Below the pieces are notes generated by a model, which was given only the letters and a program-made list of their open reading frames with translations, searched no databases and was not told where the DNA came from. A DNA stretch of 64,000 nucleotides from Mesorhizobium sp. M1D.F.Ca.ET.043.01.1.1. Lineage in GTDB: Bacteria; Pseudomonadota; Alphaproteobacteria; Rhizobiales; Rhizobiaceae. The stretch spans positions 5,965,001 to 6,029,000 of the forward strand of contig NZ_CP034444.1 of assembly GCF_003952385.1 (NCBI RefSeq), given 5' to 3'. Position numbers and translations under genes: made by a program. Below are positions 37,999-46,818 of this stretch, one piece after another. Numbering within the stretch: the stretch's first letter is position 1; every line of letters starts with the position of its first letter.

Positions 37999-40900
37999 AT
38001 GCTCGCACGCCTGTTCGTGATCTTCGGTGGGCTGTTCGTGCTGGTGCTGTGCGCGGCGCTGGTGGTGCCGTATTTCATCGACTGGACCGGCTACCGCGCC
38101 GATTTCGAGCGCGAGGCGAGCACCATCCTCGGCCGCAAGGTGACGGTGAAGGGCGATGCGACCGCGCGGCTTTTGCCGTTCCCCTCGGTGACCTTTTCCA
38201 ACGTCGAGGTCGCCGGCGGCCCCGGCGGCCAGCCGGCGATGACGATGGAGACCTTCTCCATGGATGCGGAGCTTGCCCCTTTCCTGCGCGGCGAGTTGCT
38301 GATCTTCGACATGCGGCTGGTGCATCCGAAGGCGACGATCGACGTCGCCGGCGATGGCACGGTCGACTGGGCCATCCGGCCGTCGACGCCCTTCGATCCG
38401 GGCCAGATCGCGATCGAGAAGCTGACGGTGACCGGAGGGCAGATCGAACTGCGCCATGCCGCCGGCGGGCGCAGCCATCTTATCTCCGAGATCAACTCGA
38501 CCGTTTCGGCCAAGTCGCTTGCCGGACCGTGGCGGATGGACGGCACGCTGCGCTTCGACGGCCTGCGCACGGACGTCTCGGCCTCCACCGGCAGGGTGGA
38601 AGCAAATGGGCGGATGCGCCTCAGGCTGAAGGCCGATCCGGATGCCTATCCGCTGATCATCGAGACCGACGGCAATGCCGGCATCGTCAGGGGCGCAGCG
38701 GTCTATTCAGGCCAGTTCAAGGTTTCGGCCTCTGACAAGAGCGGGGCCGACAGGAACACGGCCGAATTGCGGGGCACCGACGGCGAGCCTGTGAAGGTCA
38801 GCACCGGCAGGCCCGATCCGGGGTTCCGTTTGAACGGCAAATTCGCTCTCGATCACCAGAAGCTCGGCGTCGACGAATTCCGCTTCGAAACCGGGCCGCT
38901 CGACAATCCCTACACCGCGGATGGCAAGGCCGCGGTCGATCTCGGCCTCAAGCCGCATTTCTCGATCGAAGCGAGCGGCGCGCAGGTGCAGTTCGACGAG
39001 GCGGTGGGCGCATCCGCCGGAGCCGGGCTGACGCTCGATCAGCGCATCGCGGCGTTCGAGCAGACGCTGCTGCACATGCCGAAGCCGACGATACCGGGCA
39101 CGGTCGAGGTCAGGCTGCCGGCGGTGGTGGCGGGCGACACGACGGTGCGCGACGTGCGGCTTTCAGCCGAGCCGGTCGAGGGCGGCTGGTCGGTGAAGTC
39201 GCTTGCCGCGACGCTGCCGGGCCGCGCGACGCTCGAAGCCGACGGCATGCTGAGTGTCGAGGACCGTTTCGGCTTCACGGGCTCCCTGCTGCTTGCCGTC
39301 GGCCAGCCGTCCGGTTTCGCCGCCTGGCTGTCGAAGGATGTCGACGACGCGATCCGCCGTCTGCCGGCGGCGGGCTTCAAGGCCAAGGTCGATCTCAGCG
39401 CGAACCGGCAGTCCTTCAGCGATCTCGAGCTCATCCTCGGCAAGGCGAGATTCTCGGGCAGCATCGATTCCAGCCAGCCCGACGGCGCCAGGCCCTCGGT
39501 GCTGATGCGGCTGGAGGGCGGCGAACTCGACGTCGACGGGCTGGCGGCCTTCGCCTCGATCTTCGTCAGCGACAAGGGCGCCAACCGCTTCTCTGACCGC
39601 GATCTCGATTTCCAGATCAAGGCGGGCCCGGTCAGCGCCGGCGGCTTGAGCGCCGACACGGTGGATACGGCGTTGAGGCTGCGTGAGGGACTGCTCGAGA
39701 TCGACCGGCTCTCGGTCGGCGGGCTTGCCGGCGCCTCGATCAGCGCCACAGGGCGGATCAAGGACTTTCCGGAAAGCCCGACCGGCAAGCTCGACGCATC
39801 CGTCGTGGCGGTGGATCTCAAGCCGCTCATCGATGTCGCGGCGCAGCATTATCCGGACAATCAGCTTCTGAAGGGTCTGGCCAGCCGCGCATCTGCTTAT
39901 CCCGAATTGTTCCAGGACGCCCGCATCGACCTGGTGACGAGTGCGGCCGACAATGGCGACGGCACCACCGGGCTCGCGCTTTCCGCGCAAGGCAGAGCCG
40001 GCGGCTCCGCCTTCTCGGCTTCGCTCTCGGGCAAGGGTACCGCCGATCGGCTTCTGGAGGCGCCGGTAGCGCTGACCTTCAACGCCAGGAACGAGAACGC
40101 CGCCACGCTGCTGGCGCTTTACGGCCTGCCGGCGCTGCCGCTCGGCATGCTTGGACAGGCAAGCACCGATCTCTCGGCGAAAGGCTCGCTCGGCGGCGGT
40201 CTGGCGACCAGCTTCAATCTCACGGCCGACGATTTCAGGGCGAGCTTCGACGGGACCGTCGCCGAGACGCAGCAAGGCGCCACCGCCAAGGGCAAGGTCA
40301 ACCTCGACGCCGCCGACATCGAACCGTGGCTGATGACAACCGGCGTCGGGCTGCCCGGCATGGGCACCGGCACGTCGGCATCGCTTGCCGCCGATGCCGA
40401 TTTCGGCAATGGGCTTCTGGTGCTGAGCGGGCTGACCGGCGCGATCAACAAGGCCGCGGTGTCGGGCGACGTCAACGTCGACAGCAAGGATGGGCTGCCG
40501 CATCTTGCCGGCGCGCTGGCGCTCGACGAACTCGACCTCGATCCGCTGGCCGTGTCGCTGTTCGGCGATCAGTCCTTCCTTGCCGCGAAAGGCGGCGGCT
40601 GGCCAACCACGCCGTTCAGCCAGAAGTCGACCCTGCCGTTCAGCGCCGATCTCGACCTCAACACGGCTGCGTTTGCCGCCGGACCGTTCGCCACCGCGCA
40701 TGATGCGACACTGTCGCTGAAGCTCGACCGGGAAGGCATCCATGTCTCGGACCTCAAGGCCAAGCTCTATGGCGGCGCGCTGACCGGCCTGTTCGAGCTG
40801 AAGAACACCGACGGCACCGGCCTGTTTTCGGGGCAGTTGAGACTGGCCGGCAGTGATCTTTCGGCAGTGCTGCCGGGTTCAGGGGTCAGCGGCAACGGCG

Positions 40901-41943
40901 ACATTTCGGCGGCGCTATCGACCAGCGGCAAGTCGGTCGACGCGATGATCGCCGCCCTGTCCGGGTCCGGCACGACAGCGCTGAAGGGACTGACCATCGC
41001 CGGCATCAATCCCGATGCCTTTGCCCCTATCATCGCCAAGGCCGATGCAGTCGGACGTGACATCGATGCCGCCAAGACCGCGAGCTTCGCGCCTGATATC
41101 GCCGGCGCGGGCAGTTTCGCGGCCGGTGACACCGACATCGCCTTCACCGTTGCCAACGGCACGCTGCGAGCGCCGCCCATCGGCCTCGACAACCCGGCGG
41201 CGACACTGTCGGCGGACGTGATGGCTGACCTCAGCGCCAGCACCGTCACAGCAAAGGGCGCGATCACCTACCGGCCAGGCGACGAGGCGCTGGTCGGCTC
41301 CGAGCCGGCCGTGAATTTCAGCCTCGCCGGCCCGCTCGGGGCGATGACGCGCCAGTTCGACAGCGCGCCGCTGGCGCAGTTCCTGACCCAGCGCGCGCTG
41401 GAGAAAGAGCAGCAGCGGGTCGAGGCGATGCAGGCGGCACTGCTCGAGAAGCAGAGGCTGCGGCGCGAGGTCCGCTACTACGCTGCCCTGCAGACGGAGC
41501 GCGACCGGGCGGCCGAGGAATTGCGCCGGCAAGAGGAGGAGGCGCGGCAGAAGGCCGAGGCTGAGGCCAGGGCAAAAGCCGAGGCGGAGGCTGAGGCTAG
41601 GGCGGAAGCGGAGGCTCAGGCCAAAGCGGAAGAAGAGGAGAAAGCCAAGGCCGAGGTCGAGGCGCGCGCCAAGGCGGAAGCTGATGCAAAGGCTGAAGCG
41701 GAAGCCGCCGCCAAGGCAAAGGCTGAACAACGGGCCGCGGACGAGGCAAAGGCCCAGGCCGAGGCGCAACGCAGGAAGGCCGAGCAGGCGAGGCTGGAAG
41801 CCGAACGCAAGGCGGCCGAGCAGACGCCAAAAGTCGACCGGTCGCTTCCCGGCGTCAACGACAGTTCCGCCCCGGAGCCGCCCAAGCCGAAGGCCAATCC
41901 ATTCACCATCGACAATCTCTTGAAATCGCTGGACGGCGGTTGA
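37999..41943 (+). CDS. Giant AsmA family protein
   Basis: 1314 residues. An N-terminal membrane helix (residues 1-25) anchors a long beta-rich AsmA region related to bridge-like lipid-transfer proteins (YhdP, TamB); AsmA domain near 30-180 (RADFEREASTILGRKVTVKG) and AsmA_C near 900-1130. The end (about residues 1135-1290) is a very charged Ala/Glu/Lys/Arg-rich helix of KAEAEA-type repeats. Presumably links inner and outer membranes to move phospholipids or limit outer-membrane biogenesis. The Ala/Glu/Lys tail is longer than in most relatives. Confidence 0.88.
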   Translation: MLARLFVIFGGLFVLVLCAALVVPYFIDWTGYRADFEREASTILGRKVTVKGDATARLLPFPSVTFSNVEVAGGPGGQPAMTMETFSMDAELAPFLRGELLIFDMRLVHPKATIDVAGDGTVDWAIRPSTPFDPGQIAIEKLTVTGGQIELRHAAGGRSHLISEINSTVSAKSLAGPWRMDGTLRFDGLRTDVSASTGRVEANGRMRLRLKADPDAYPLIIETDGNAGIVRGAAVYSGQFKVSASDKSGADRNTAELRGTDGEPVKVSTGRPDPGFRLNGKFALDHQKLGVDEFRFETGPLDNPYTADGKAAVDLGLKPHFSIEASGAQVQFDEAVGASAGAGLTLDQRIAAFEQTLLHMPKPTIPGTVEVRLPAVVAGDTTVRDVRLSAEPVEGGWSVKSLAATLPGRATLEADGMLSVEDRFGFTGSLLLAVGQPSGFAAWLSKDVDDAIRRLPAAGFKAKVDLSANRQSFSDLELILGKARFSGSIDSSQPDGARPSVLMRLEGGELDVDGLAAFASIFVSDKGANRFSDRDLDFQIKAGPVSAGGLSADTVDTALRLREGLLEIDRLSVGGLAGASISATGRIKDFPESPTGKLDASVVAVDLKPLIDVAAQHYPDNQLLKGLASRASAYPELFQDARIDLVTSAADNGDGTTGLALSAQGRAGGSAFSASLSGKGTADRLLEAPVALTFNARNENAATLLALYGLPALPLGMLGQASTDLSAKGSLGGGLATSFNLTADDFRASFDGTVAETQQGATAKGKVNLDAADIEPWLMTTGVGLPGMGTGTSASLAADADFGNGLLVLSGLTGAINKAAVSGDVNVDSKDGLPHLAGALALDELDLDPLAVSLFGDQSFLAAKGGGWPTTPFSQKSTLPFSADLDLNTAAFAAGPFATAHDATLSLKLDREGIHVSDLKAKLYGGALTGLFELKNTDGTGLFSGQLRLAGSDLSAVLPGSGVSGNGDISAALSTSGKSVDAMIAALSGSGTTALKGLTIAGINPDAFAPIIAKADAVGRDIDAAKTASFAPDIAGAGSFAAGDTDIAFTVANGTLRAPPIGLDNPAATLSADVMADLSASTVTAKGAITYRPGDEALVGSEPAVNFSLAGPLGAMTRQFDSAPLAQFLTQRALEKEQQRVEAMQAALLEKQRLRREVRYYAALQTERDRAAEELRRQEEEARQKAEAEARAKAEAEAEARAEAEAQAKAEEEEKAKAEVEARAKAEADAKAEAEAAAKAKAEQRAADEAKAQAEAQRRKAEQARLEAERKAAEQTPKVDRSLPGVNDSSAPEPPKPKANPFTIDNLLKSLDGG

Positions 41944-41993
41944 GACTTATCCGCCAAATCGGCAGCCGGTTCGGCATTTGGTTGCCTTGTTCC

Positions 41994-42425
41994 TCAGACC
42001 GGCTCCCGCCGCGAAAGCAGGCGCTGCAGCATGGGCTCGATGCGCGAAAGCTCGTCGAGGTGAGCGGCCGACAATTCGGCGAGCCGGTCATCGGCAAGAG
42101 GCGTTAGCTGCAGCAGCACGCGGCGGTTGTCGGCCTTGTCCTGATCCCTTGTGACCAGTCCGGCCTCGCTCAGCCGGTTCACCAACTCGACGGCGCTGTG
42201 GTGGCGGATGCGCAAGCGCTCCGCCAGGTCGCCGACCGCCACAGGTCCGCCGCCGGGATAGCCCTTGATCGCCAGCAGCGCCTGGTGCTGGCGCGGGGTC
42301 AAGCCCGCCTCATTCGCCTGAAGCTGGCTGAATTCAAGGAAGCGTCGGATGAGATAGCGGAACTGCGACAGCCGCTGATAGTCGGCCTGGCTGATGGCGG
42401 GGCGTGATTTTTTCGGCGGCGTCAT
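41994..42425 (-). CDS. MarR family transcriptional regulator
   Basis: 143 residues. Winged helix-turn-helix with LTPRQHQALLAIKGYPGGGPVAVGDLAERLRIRHHSAVELVNRL in pieces and the wing GLVTRDQDKADNRRVLLQLT, all typical of MarR. Start at ATG 42425. Divergent from the ClC gene across 188 bases bearing a 17-bp palindrome (42545-42561). Likely controls itself and the ClC gene in response to a small molecule or oxidant. Confidence 0.9.
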   Translation of the reverse strand: MTPPKKSRPAISQADYQRLSQFRYLIRRFLEFSQLQANEAGLTPRQHQALLAIKGYPGGGPVAVGDLAERLRIRHHSAVELVNRLSEAGLVTRDQDKADNRRVLLQLTPLADDRLAELSAAHLDELSRIEPMLQRLLSRREPV

Positions 42426-42544
42426 TCTCCGACTTATGGACCTTTCCGGCGAAAGCTCAACTCCTGCGAAGGCTCGAGAGCGTCTGGTGAGATCCTTGTC
42501 CAAAATGACGCGGACCGACGATCGAGAAACGCCCTTGAAGATTT

Positions 42545-42561
42545 ATATCGTGGTACGATAT
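42545..42561. promoter_or_regulatory. MarR-type operator palindrome
   Basis: ATATCGT-GGT-ACGATAT, a perfect 7-bp inverted repeat with a 3-base spacer in the marR/clc intergenic region. Length, symmetry and position are as in typical MarR operators. Confidence 0.7.
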
Positions 42562-42613
42562 GTAATCGCCCGACAACCGGACGGTATCGCGCCACCAGAA
42601 AGCTCAGGCTCCA

Positions 42614-44419
42614 ATGAAATCCGCTCATGCCGGAAACAGCCATCTCCGCGACTTCACCACCGATCCAAGGGTGCTGCTCATCGCCGCGATCGCGGTCGTG
42701 GTCGCGACCGCCGGGCTGTTTGCCGGCATCGTGCTGCTGAAGCTGATAAGGCTTGCCACCAACATTGCCTATTTCGGCCAGTTCTCGCTGGCGGAACTGA
42801 GACTCGAGGACACGCCGCTCGGCTATGCCGCCGTGATCGTTCCGGTGATCGGCGCGCTGATCATCGGGCTGATGGCGCGCTTCGGCAGCGAGAAGATCCG
42901 CGGCCACGGCATTCCCGAAGCGATCGAGGCGATCCTGCTCGGGCGCTCGCGGCTCGACGCCAAAGTGGCGGTATTGAAGCCGTTGTCGTCGGCGATCTCT
43001 ATCGGTTCCGGCGGACCGTTCGGCGCCGAGGGTCCGATCATCATGACCGGCGGCGCGATCGGCTCGCTGATCGCGCAGATGCTGCCGGTCAGCGACAATG
43101 AGCGCAAGACCCTGCTGGTGGCGGGCGCGGCGGCCGGCATGACGACCGTCTTCGGCACGCCGATCGCAGCCATCATGCTCGCCGTCGAACTGCTCCTGTT
43201 CGAATGGACGCCGCGCAGTTTCATCCCGGTCGCCGTCGCCGCGATCGTTGCGGAAGTCGAACGCACCTTGCTGCACCTGCCGGGTCCGATCTTCCCGTTC
43301 TCGGGCAGCATGGAGGCGTCGATCGCCGGATTGGGCGGATGGGTACTGGTCGGCATTGCCGCTGGGCTTCTTTCCTGCCTGCTGACGCAGCTGGTCTATG
43401 CCTGCGAGGACGCCTTCCAGAAACTGCCGATACACTGGATGTGGTGGCCGATGATCGGCGGCCTCGTGGTCGGCATCGGCGGACTGATCGAACCGCAGGC
43501 GCTCGGCGTAGGCTACGACAACATCGCCAACATGTTGGATGGCCATATCCTCGCGGCGGCCGCGCTGACGCTTCTGGTGGTGAAGGCCATCATCTGGTCG
43601 GTGGCGCTGGGTTCGGGGACGTCGGGCGGCGTGCTGGCGCCGCTCTTGATCATGGGCGGTGCGATGGGCGCTGCGCTTACCGGCATCCTGCCCGAGGCGA
43701 CGCCCGGCTTCTGGCCGCTGCTGGCGATGGCCGCGACCATGGGCGGCACCATGCGCGCGCCGCTGACCGCGACCTTTTTCGCGGTCGAGCTCACCGGCAA
43801 CACCCATATGCTGGTGCCGCTGATCGCGGCTTGCGCCAGCGCCCATGCCGTCACCGTGCTGCTGATGAAGCGCTCGATCCTGACCGAAAAGGTAGCGCGG
43901 CGCGGACATCACCTCGTTCGCGAGTATCGGGTCGATCCCTTCGCCTTGACCAGGGTGCGCGAAGTGATGACGACCAAGGTCGAGAGCGTGCCGGCAACGA
44001 TGACGCTGCATGGCGCGGCGGCATTCCTCACCGCGCCGGATACGCGGCATCCGAGCTTTCCGGTGATCGACGGGAAAGGGCATGTGCTCGGCCTCGTCGA
44101 TCCGCCGGCGATCCTGCGCTGGCGCCGCGCCGGCAAGCATCGCAAGGCGACGCTCGGCGAGCTTTTGACCGGCAGCAAGGTCACGCTCGCCTATCCGGAC
44201 GAATATCTGGAAGGGCTGTCCGACAAGCTGCTCACCGCCAACGTCTCGCATCTTCCGGTCGTCTCGCGCGAGGATGCACGGCTCATCGGCTATATCGGCT
44301 GGAAGGACCTGATGCGGGTGCGGTCGAAAAAGCAGGCGGAGGAGCGCGACCGCTCGGCCTTGCTCAGCTTCGGCGCCAAGCGCAAGGCGCCGCGGAGCGT
44401 GAGCGATACCGTCGGCTAG
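42614..44419 (+). CDS. ClC-family chloride transporter with CBS domains
   Basis: 601 residues: an 18-helix ClC core (about 20-430) and two CBS domains at the C-terminus (about 450-575). The gating Glu is E139 in GAEGP (E. coli GREGP E148). The selectivity motif GSGIP is GHGIP here. By alignment of the IAAIMLAVELLLFE segment, the intracellular proton Glu (E203 in E. coli) is Leu, so a channel-like or altered coupling is possible; that alignment is visual. Divergent from marR. Removes or exchanges Cl- at the inner membrane. Confidence 0.9.
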   Translation: MKSAHAGNSHLRDFTTDPRVLLIAAIAVVVATAGLFAGIVLLKLIRLATNIAYFGQFSLAELRLEDTPLGYAAVIVPVIGALIIGLMARFGSEKIRGHGIPEAIEAILLGRSRLDAKVAVLKPLSSAISIGSGGPFGAEGPIIMTGGAIGSLIAQMLPVSDNERKTLLVAGAAAGMTTVFGTPIAAIMLAVELLLFEWTPRSFIPVAVAAIVAEVERTLLHLPGPIFPFSGSMEASIAGLGGWVLVGIAAGLLSCLLTQLVYACEDAFQKLPIHWMWWPMIGGLVVGIGGLIEPQALGVGYDNIANMLDGHILAAAALTLLVVKAIIWSVALGSGTSGGVLAPLLIMGGAMGAALTGILPEATPGFWPLLAMAATMGGTMRAPLTATFFAVELTGNTHMLVPLIAACASAHAVTVLLMKRSILTEKVARRGHHLVREYRVDPFALTRVREVMTTKVESVPATMTLHGAAAFLTAPDTRHPSFPVIDGKGHVLGLVDPPAILRWRRAGKHRKATLGELLTGSKVTLAYPDEYLEGLSDKLLTANVSHLPVVSREDARLIGYIGWKDLMRVRSKKQAEERDRSALLSFGAKRKAPRSVSDTVG

Positions 44420-44453
44420 AACGGTTCAGCATTTGATGATGGTTAGTAGTGTC

Positions 44454-44714
44454 TCAGTTTGAATTTTGCTGCGATCGAACGTGTCTCAGCAGCGAAGTGA
44501 TATAAGGCTCAATCTCAAGCCGACGAGCGGTGGAGAGCACGCTTGTCCAAGTGTCTTGCGGCTCACAGCCAGAAGCAATCATGCTTGGCGCATTATGGAG
44601 CGCGTCAGCAAGCATCCGAGCTTTATCGAGATTATCGGTCGCACGAATATCGATGAGAACAATATGTAGAATCCGCAGGATGGTGTCGTTGGTGATCGGC
44701 TGGGGATCAGTCAA
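44454..44714 (-). CDS. Small hypothetical protein of lower GC
   Basis: 86 residues from ATG 44714. The composition is noticeably more AT-rich than the surrounding genes. Sequence reads NLDKARMLADALHNAPSMI and later SVLSTARRLEIEPYITSLL; no known family. Flanked by the ClC gene and by a repeat at 44801-44846, so it may be a recently acquired or decaying gene. Confidence 0.5.
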   Translation of the reverse strand: MTDPQPITNDTILRILHIVLIDIRATDNLDKARMLADALHNAPSMIASGCEPQDTWTSVLSTARRLEIEPYITSLLRHVRSQQNSN

Positions 44715-44800
44715 TTAGGCAACTTTCTTTTTGCACTGGCGAGGCTTGCCCGGCTTCAGGGACTACCGGATGGCCGGCTCGCTCGAACTATTTTGTTTAT

Positions 44801-44846
44801 GCGATTCCGGACGGAAAACGCCTACGTGTTTTTGGTGGAATTGCTC
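44801..44846. repeat. ATTCCGGACGGAAAAC/GGAATTGC repeat, second copy
   Basis: Resembles the 34757-34802 element: GCGATTCCGGACGGAAAACGCC (44801-44822) and GTGGAATTGCTCCGG afterwards. The inverted CCGGA-type ends are imperfect here. Together with the other copy it marks a small dispersed repeat family. The stretch 44715-44856 has no gene. Confidence 0.5.
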
Positions 44847-44856
44847 CGGGGACCCG

Positions 44857-45084
44857 TCAAAACGCCTTGCCGCCGCGCTTGGCCCAGGCCAGCACGTAGA
44901 GCCTCAGCGCTGAGGAGAGGTTGGCGTCGCGGGTTCGCGTCTCGTCGATCTCGGCAACAAGGGCCGCCAGCGAAATCGAGCGCTGCGCGGCGATCGTGAC
45001 GAGGTCATCGTAGAAAGGTTGCTCCAGGGAAAAACTGGTGCGGTGGCCGCGGATCGTCACCGAGCGCTTTTCGACGGCAGCCAT
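44857..45084 (-). CDS. Ribbon-helix-helix protein
   Basis: 75 residues. The beta strand KRSVTIRGHRTSFSLEQPF and following helices match the RHH_4 (PF13467) DNA-binding fold, common in rhizobia beside DUF4169 and SspB. Likely a small repressor or nucleic-acid-binding factor. Eight bases downstream of the DUF4169 gene, so they form one operon with sspB. Confidence 0.85.
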   Translation of the reverse strand: MAAVEKRSVTIRGHRTSFSLEQPFYDDLVTIAAQRSISLAALVAEIDETRTRDANLSSALRLYVLAWAKRGGKAF

Positions 45085-45092
45085 CGGGGCGC

Positions 45093-45290
45093 TCAGCGCC
45101 CGTCCGGATCGCCGGGCTTTTCGCGGCGATGGCCGTCCATGAATTTTTCCGTCCTGTCGGACGTCAGCCGGTCACGCTCTCGCTCGGCCTTGGAGCGGCC
45201 ATGCAATGCCCGGTTCTCACCGGCCAGGCGTTGCTTCTCGATGCGCGCTTTCTGCTTGCGGGCCTGGCGGAGATTGATGACCTCGCCCAT
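45093..45290 (-). CDS. DUF4169 family protein
   Basis: 65 residues from ATG 45290 (MGEVINLRQARKQKARI). Highly basic and hydrophilic throughout, ending REKPGDPDGR; no fold other than helix is predictable. This start gives the standard DUF4169 N-terminus, overlapping the sspB end; a longer frame from 45302 is less likely. Family function is unknown; conserved next to sspB suggests a role in regulated proteolysis or stress. Confidence 0.85.
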   Translation of the reverse strand: MGEVINLRQARKQKARIEKQRLAGENRALHGRSKAERERDRLTSDRTEKFMDGHRREKPGDPDGR

Positions 45291-45298
45291 GTCCCGGT

Positions 45299-45835
45299 TC
45301 ACTTCTTGCGGAAGGCGTCGAGCGAAACCACGTCGGCGCTCTTGCCGCCGGTATCGGCGACGGCCGGCTTCTTCTCGGCCTCGGCGGTCTTTTTCTTCGA
45401 TTCCGGTTTCTTTTCGGCGACGACGGCAACCGGCAGTTCGGAGGCAGGCGCGGCATCGTCATCTTCCGCCGCGCCTTCCGCCTTGACGTCGAATTCCAGT
45501 TCGAAATTCACCGATGGGTCGTAGAAACCGCGCACGGCAGAGAAGGGGATTTCGAGCTTTTCAGGCACGTCGGAGAAGGAGAGCCCCACCTCGAAACCGG
45601 TATCGGTCACCTTCAGATCCCAGTACTGGAACTGGATGACGATGGTCATCTGCTCCGGATAACGCTCGCGCAGCCGCGAGGAAATGCGCACGCCCGGCGC
45701 ACCGGTCAGGAAGGTGATGAAGAAATGATGGTTGCCCGGAAGACCGGTGCGCGCGACCTCGGCCAGTACCTTGCGCATGACGCCGCGCAATGCCTCCTGG
45801 GCCAGAATGTCGTAGCGGATGTGGTCGTCGGCCAT
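45299..45835 (-). CDS. sspB: SspB, ClpXP specificity adaptor (alphaproteobacterial type)
   Basis: 178 residues. The substrate-binding domain spans residues 1-120: YDILAQEALRGVMRKVLAEV, then TFLTGAPGVRISSRLRERYPEQMTIVIQFQYWDL and the GFEVGLSFSDVPEKLEIPFSAV segment are SspB-like, in pieces. An acidic/Ala/Lys linker leads to a C-terminal peptide SLDAFRKK that docks on ClpX. It delivers tmRNA-tagged proteins to ClpXP; the tmRNA gene lies 2.4 kb away. First gene of an operon with DUF4169 and ribbon-helix-helix genes. Confidence 0.92.
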   Translation of the reverse strand: MADDHIRYDILAQEALRGVMRKVLAEVARTGLPGNHHFFITFLTGAPGVRISSRLRERYPEQMTIVIQFQYWDLKVTDTGFEVGLSFSDVPEKLEIPFSAVRGFYDPSVNFELEFDVKAEGAAEDDDAAPASELPVAVVAEKKPESKKKTAEAEKKPAVADTGGKSADVVSLDAFRKK

Positions 45836-45952
45836 GTGACGGTCGGGTTCCGTTGAATCGTCCGCATAGCTGTAATCAAGCTTGAGCGCGGCGTAAACCG
45901 CATATAGGCGCCTAACGCCGAGGCCAAGAGGGGGTGGCGGCGATTTGATCGC

Positions 45953-46633
45953 TCAGGCGTGGGCGAGGGCGGCCTGCCTGACAGTTGTTTTCCGCGATCC
46001 GAAAGCGCGAAGGAAGGTGCGCACGCCATTGGTGGCCGAGCGCAGCACCTCCTCTTCGGTCGGCATGCCGCCGAGCATGAAGGTTGTCTGCAACTCGGCG
46101 TTGACGAGGGCAATGAACTGGCGGGCCGCCACGTCCGGATCGTCGATCGACAGGTGTCCGGCATAGGCAAGCCGCGCGAAGCGGGCGGCTAGCGCCGACC
46201 AGGTGCGGCCTGGTCCCTGTTCGCGCCACTCGGCAAAAAGCTCCGGATATCGCTCGCCCTCGGCCTGGATCAGCTTGCGCAGGAAGCGGCCGTCGCGGTT
46301 GCAGATGCAGTTGCGGTTCATGCGCACCGCAAAGGCGACAAGATCGGATTCGAGATCGGCAGGTTGGTCGGGAAAGGTTGCAAAGGTGGCGAAGATGCCG
46401 GCATTGCAGCGCTCCGTCAGGTCGCGCACGACGGCCATGAAGAGCTTTTCCTTGTCGCCATGGTGATTATAGACGGTCTGGCGCGAGACGCCGGCCTCGG
46501 CCGCGATCAGGTCGATATTGGCGCCGGCATAGCCTTCCCTACAGAACACGGAAGCTGCGGCATCGACCACCGATATGCGCTTGGCCTCATGGCTGCGTGG
46601 CGGGAAAGTGTCAGGAGAAACGCCGGGCCTCAT
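45953..46633 (-). CDS. TetR family transcriptional regulator
   Basis: 226 residues. N-terminal helix-turn-helix: VVDAAASVFCREGYAGANIDLIAAEAGVSRQTVYNHHGDKEKLF in pieces, residues 24-67; the C-terminal domain binds a ligand. Divergent from a Bcr/CflA exporter across 185 bases, with an imperfect palindrome at 46662-46679 overlapping a promoter. Classic drug-responsive repressor arrangement. Confidence 0.92.
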   Translation of the reverse strand: MRPGVSPDTFPPRSHEAKRISVVDAAASVFCREGYAGANIDLIAAEAGVSRQTVYNHHGDKEKLFMAVVRDLTERCNAGIFATFATFPDQPADLESDLVAFAVRMNRNCICNRDGRFLRKLIQAEGERYPELFAEWREQGPGRTWSALAARFARLAYAGHLSIDDPDVAARQFIALVNAELQTTFMLGGMPTEEEVLRSATNGVRTFLRAFGSRKTTVRQAALAHA

Positions 46634-46653
46634 AAAAATCTATATAGCGGTGA

Positions 46654-46682
46654 TTGACGAATTGGACAAGCCTGTCTAAATT
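46654..46682 (+). promoter_or_regulatory. Promoter and overlapping TetR operator upstream of the MFS exporter
   Basis: TTGACG (46654-46659) and TAAATT (46677-46682) are separated by exactly 17 bases, a sigma-70-type promoter. Overlapping it, TTGGACAAG/CCTGTCTAA (46662-46679) is an 18-bp imperfect palindrome, 14 of 18 positions symmetric, with core GACA-N4-TGTC. Binding there would block the promoter. Confidence 0.7.
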
Positions 46683-46818
46683 TGTGGACATAACAAATGG
46701 AAATCCGCTCCGGGAGACGAAAGATTTTGCTCTTGGGCGTCGGAATTCCGCGGGATGGAACGTCCTGGGGTTAGACGCCGATTTCGTGGCGCCAACCAGA
46801 TCCGAAAGAAGCCCTATC

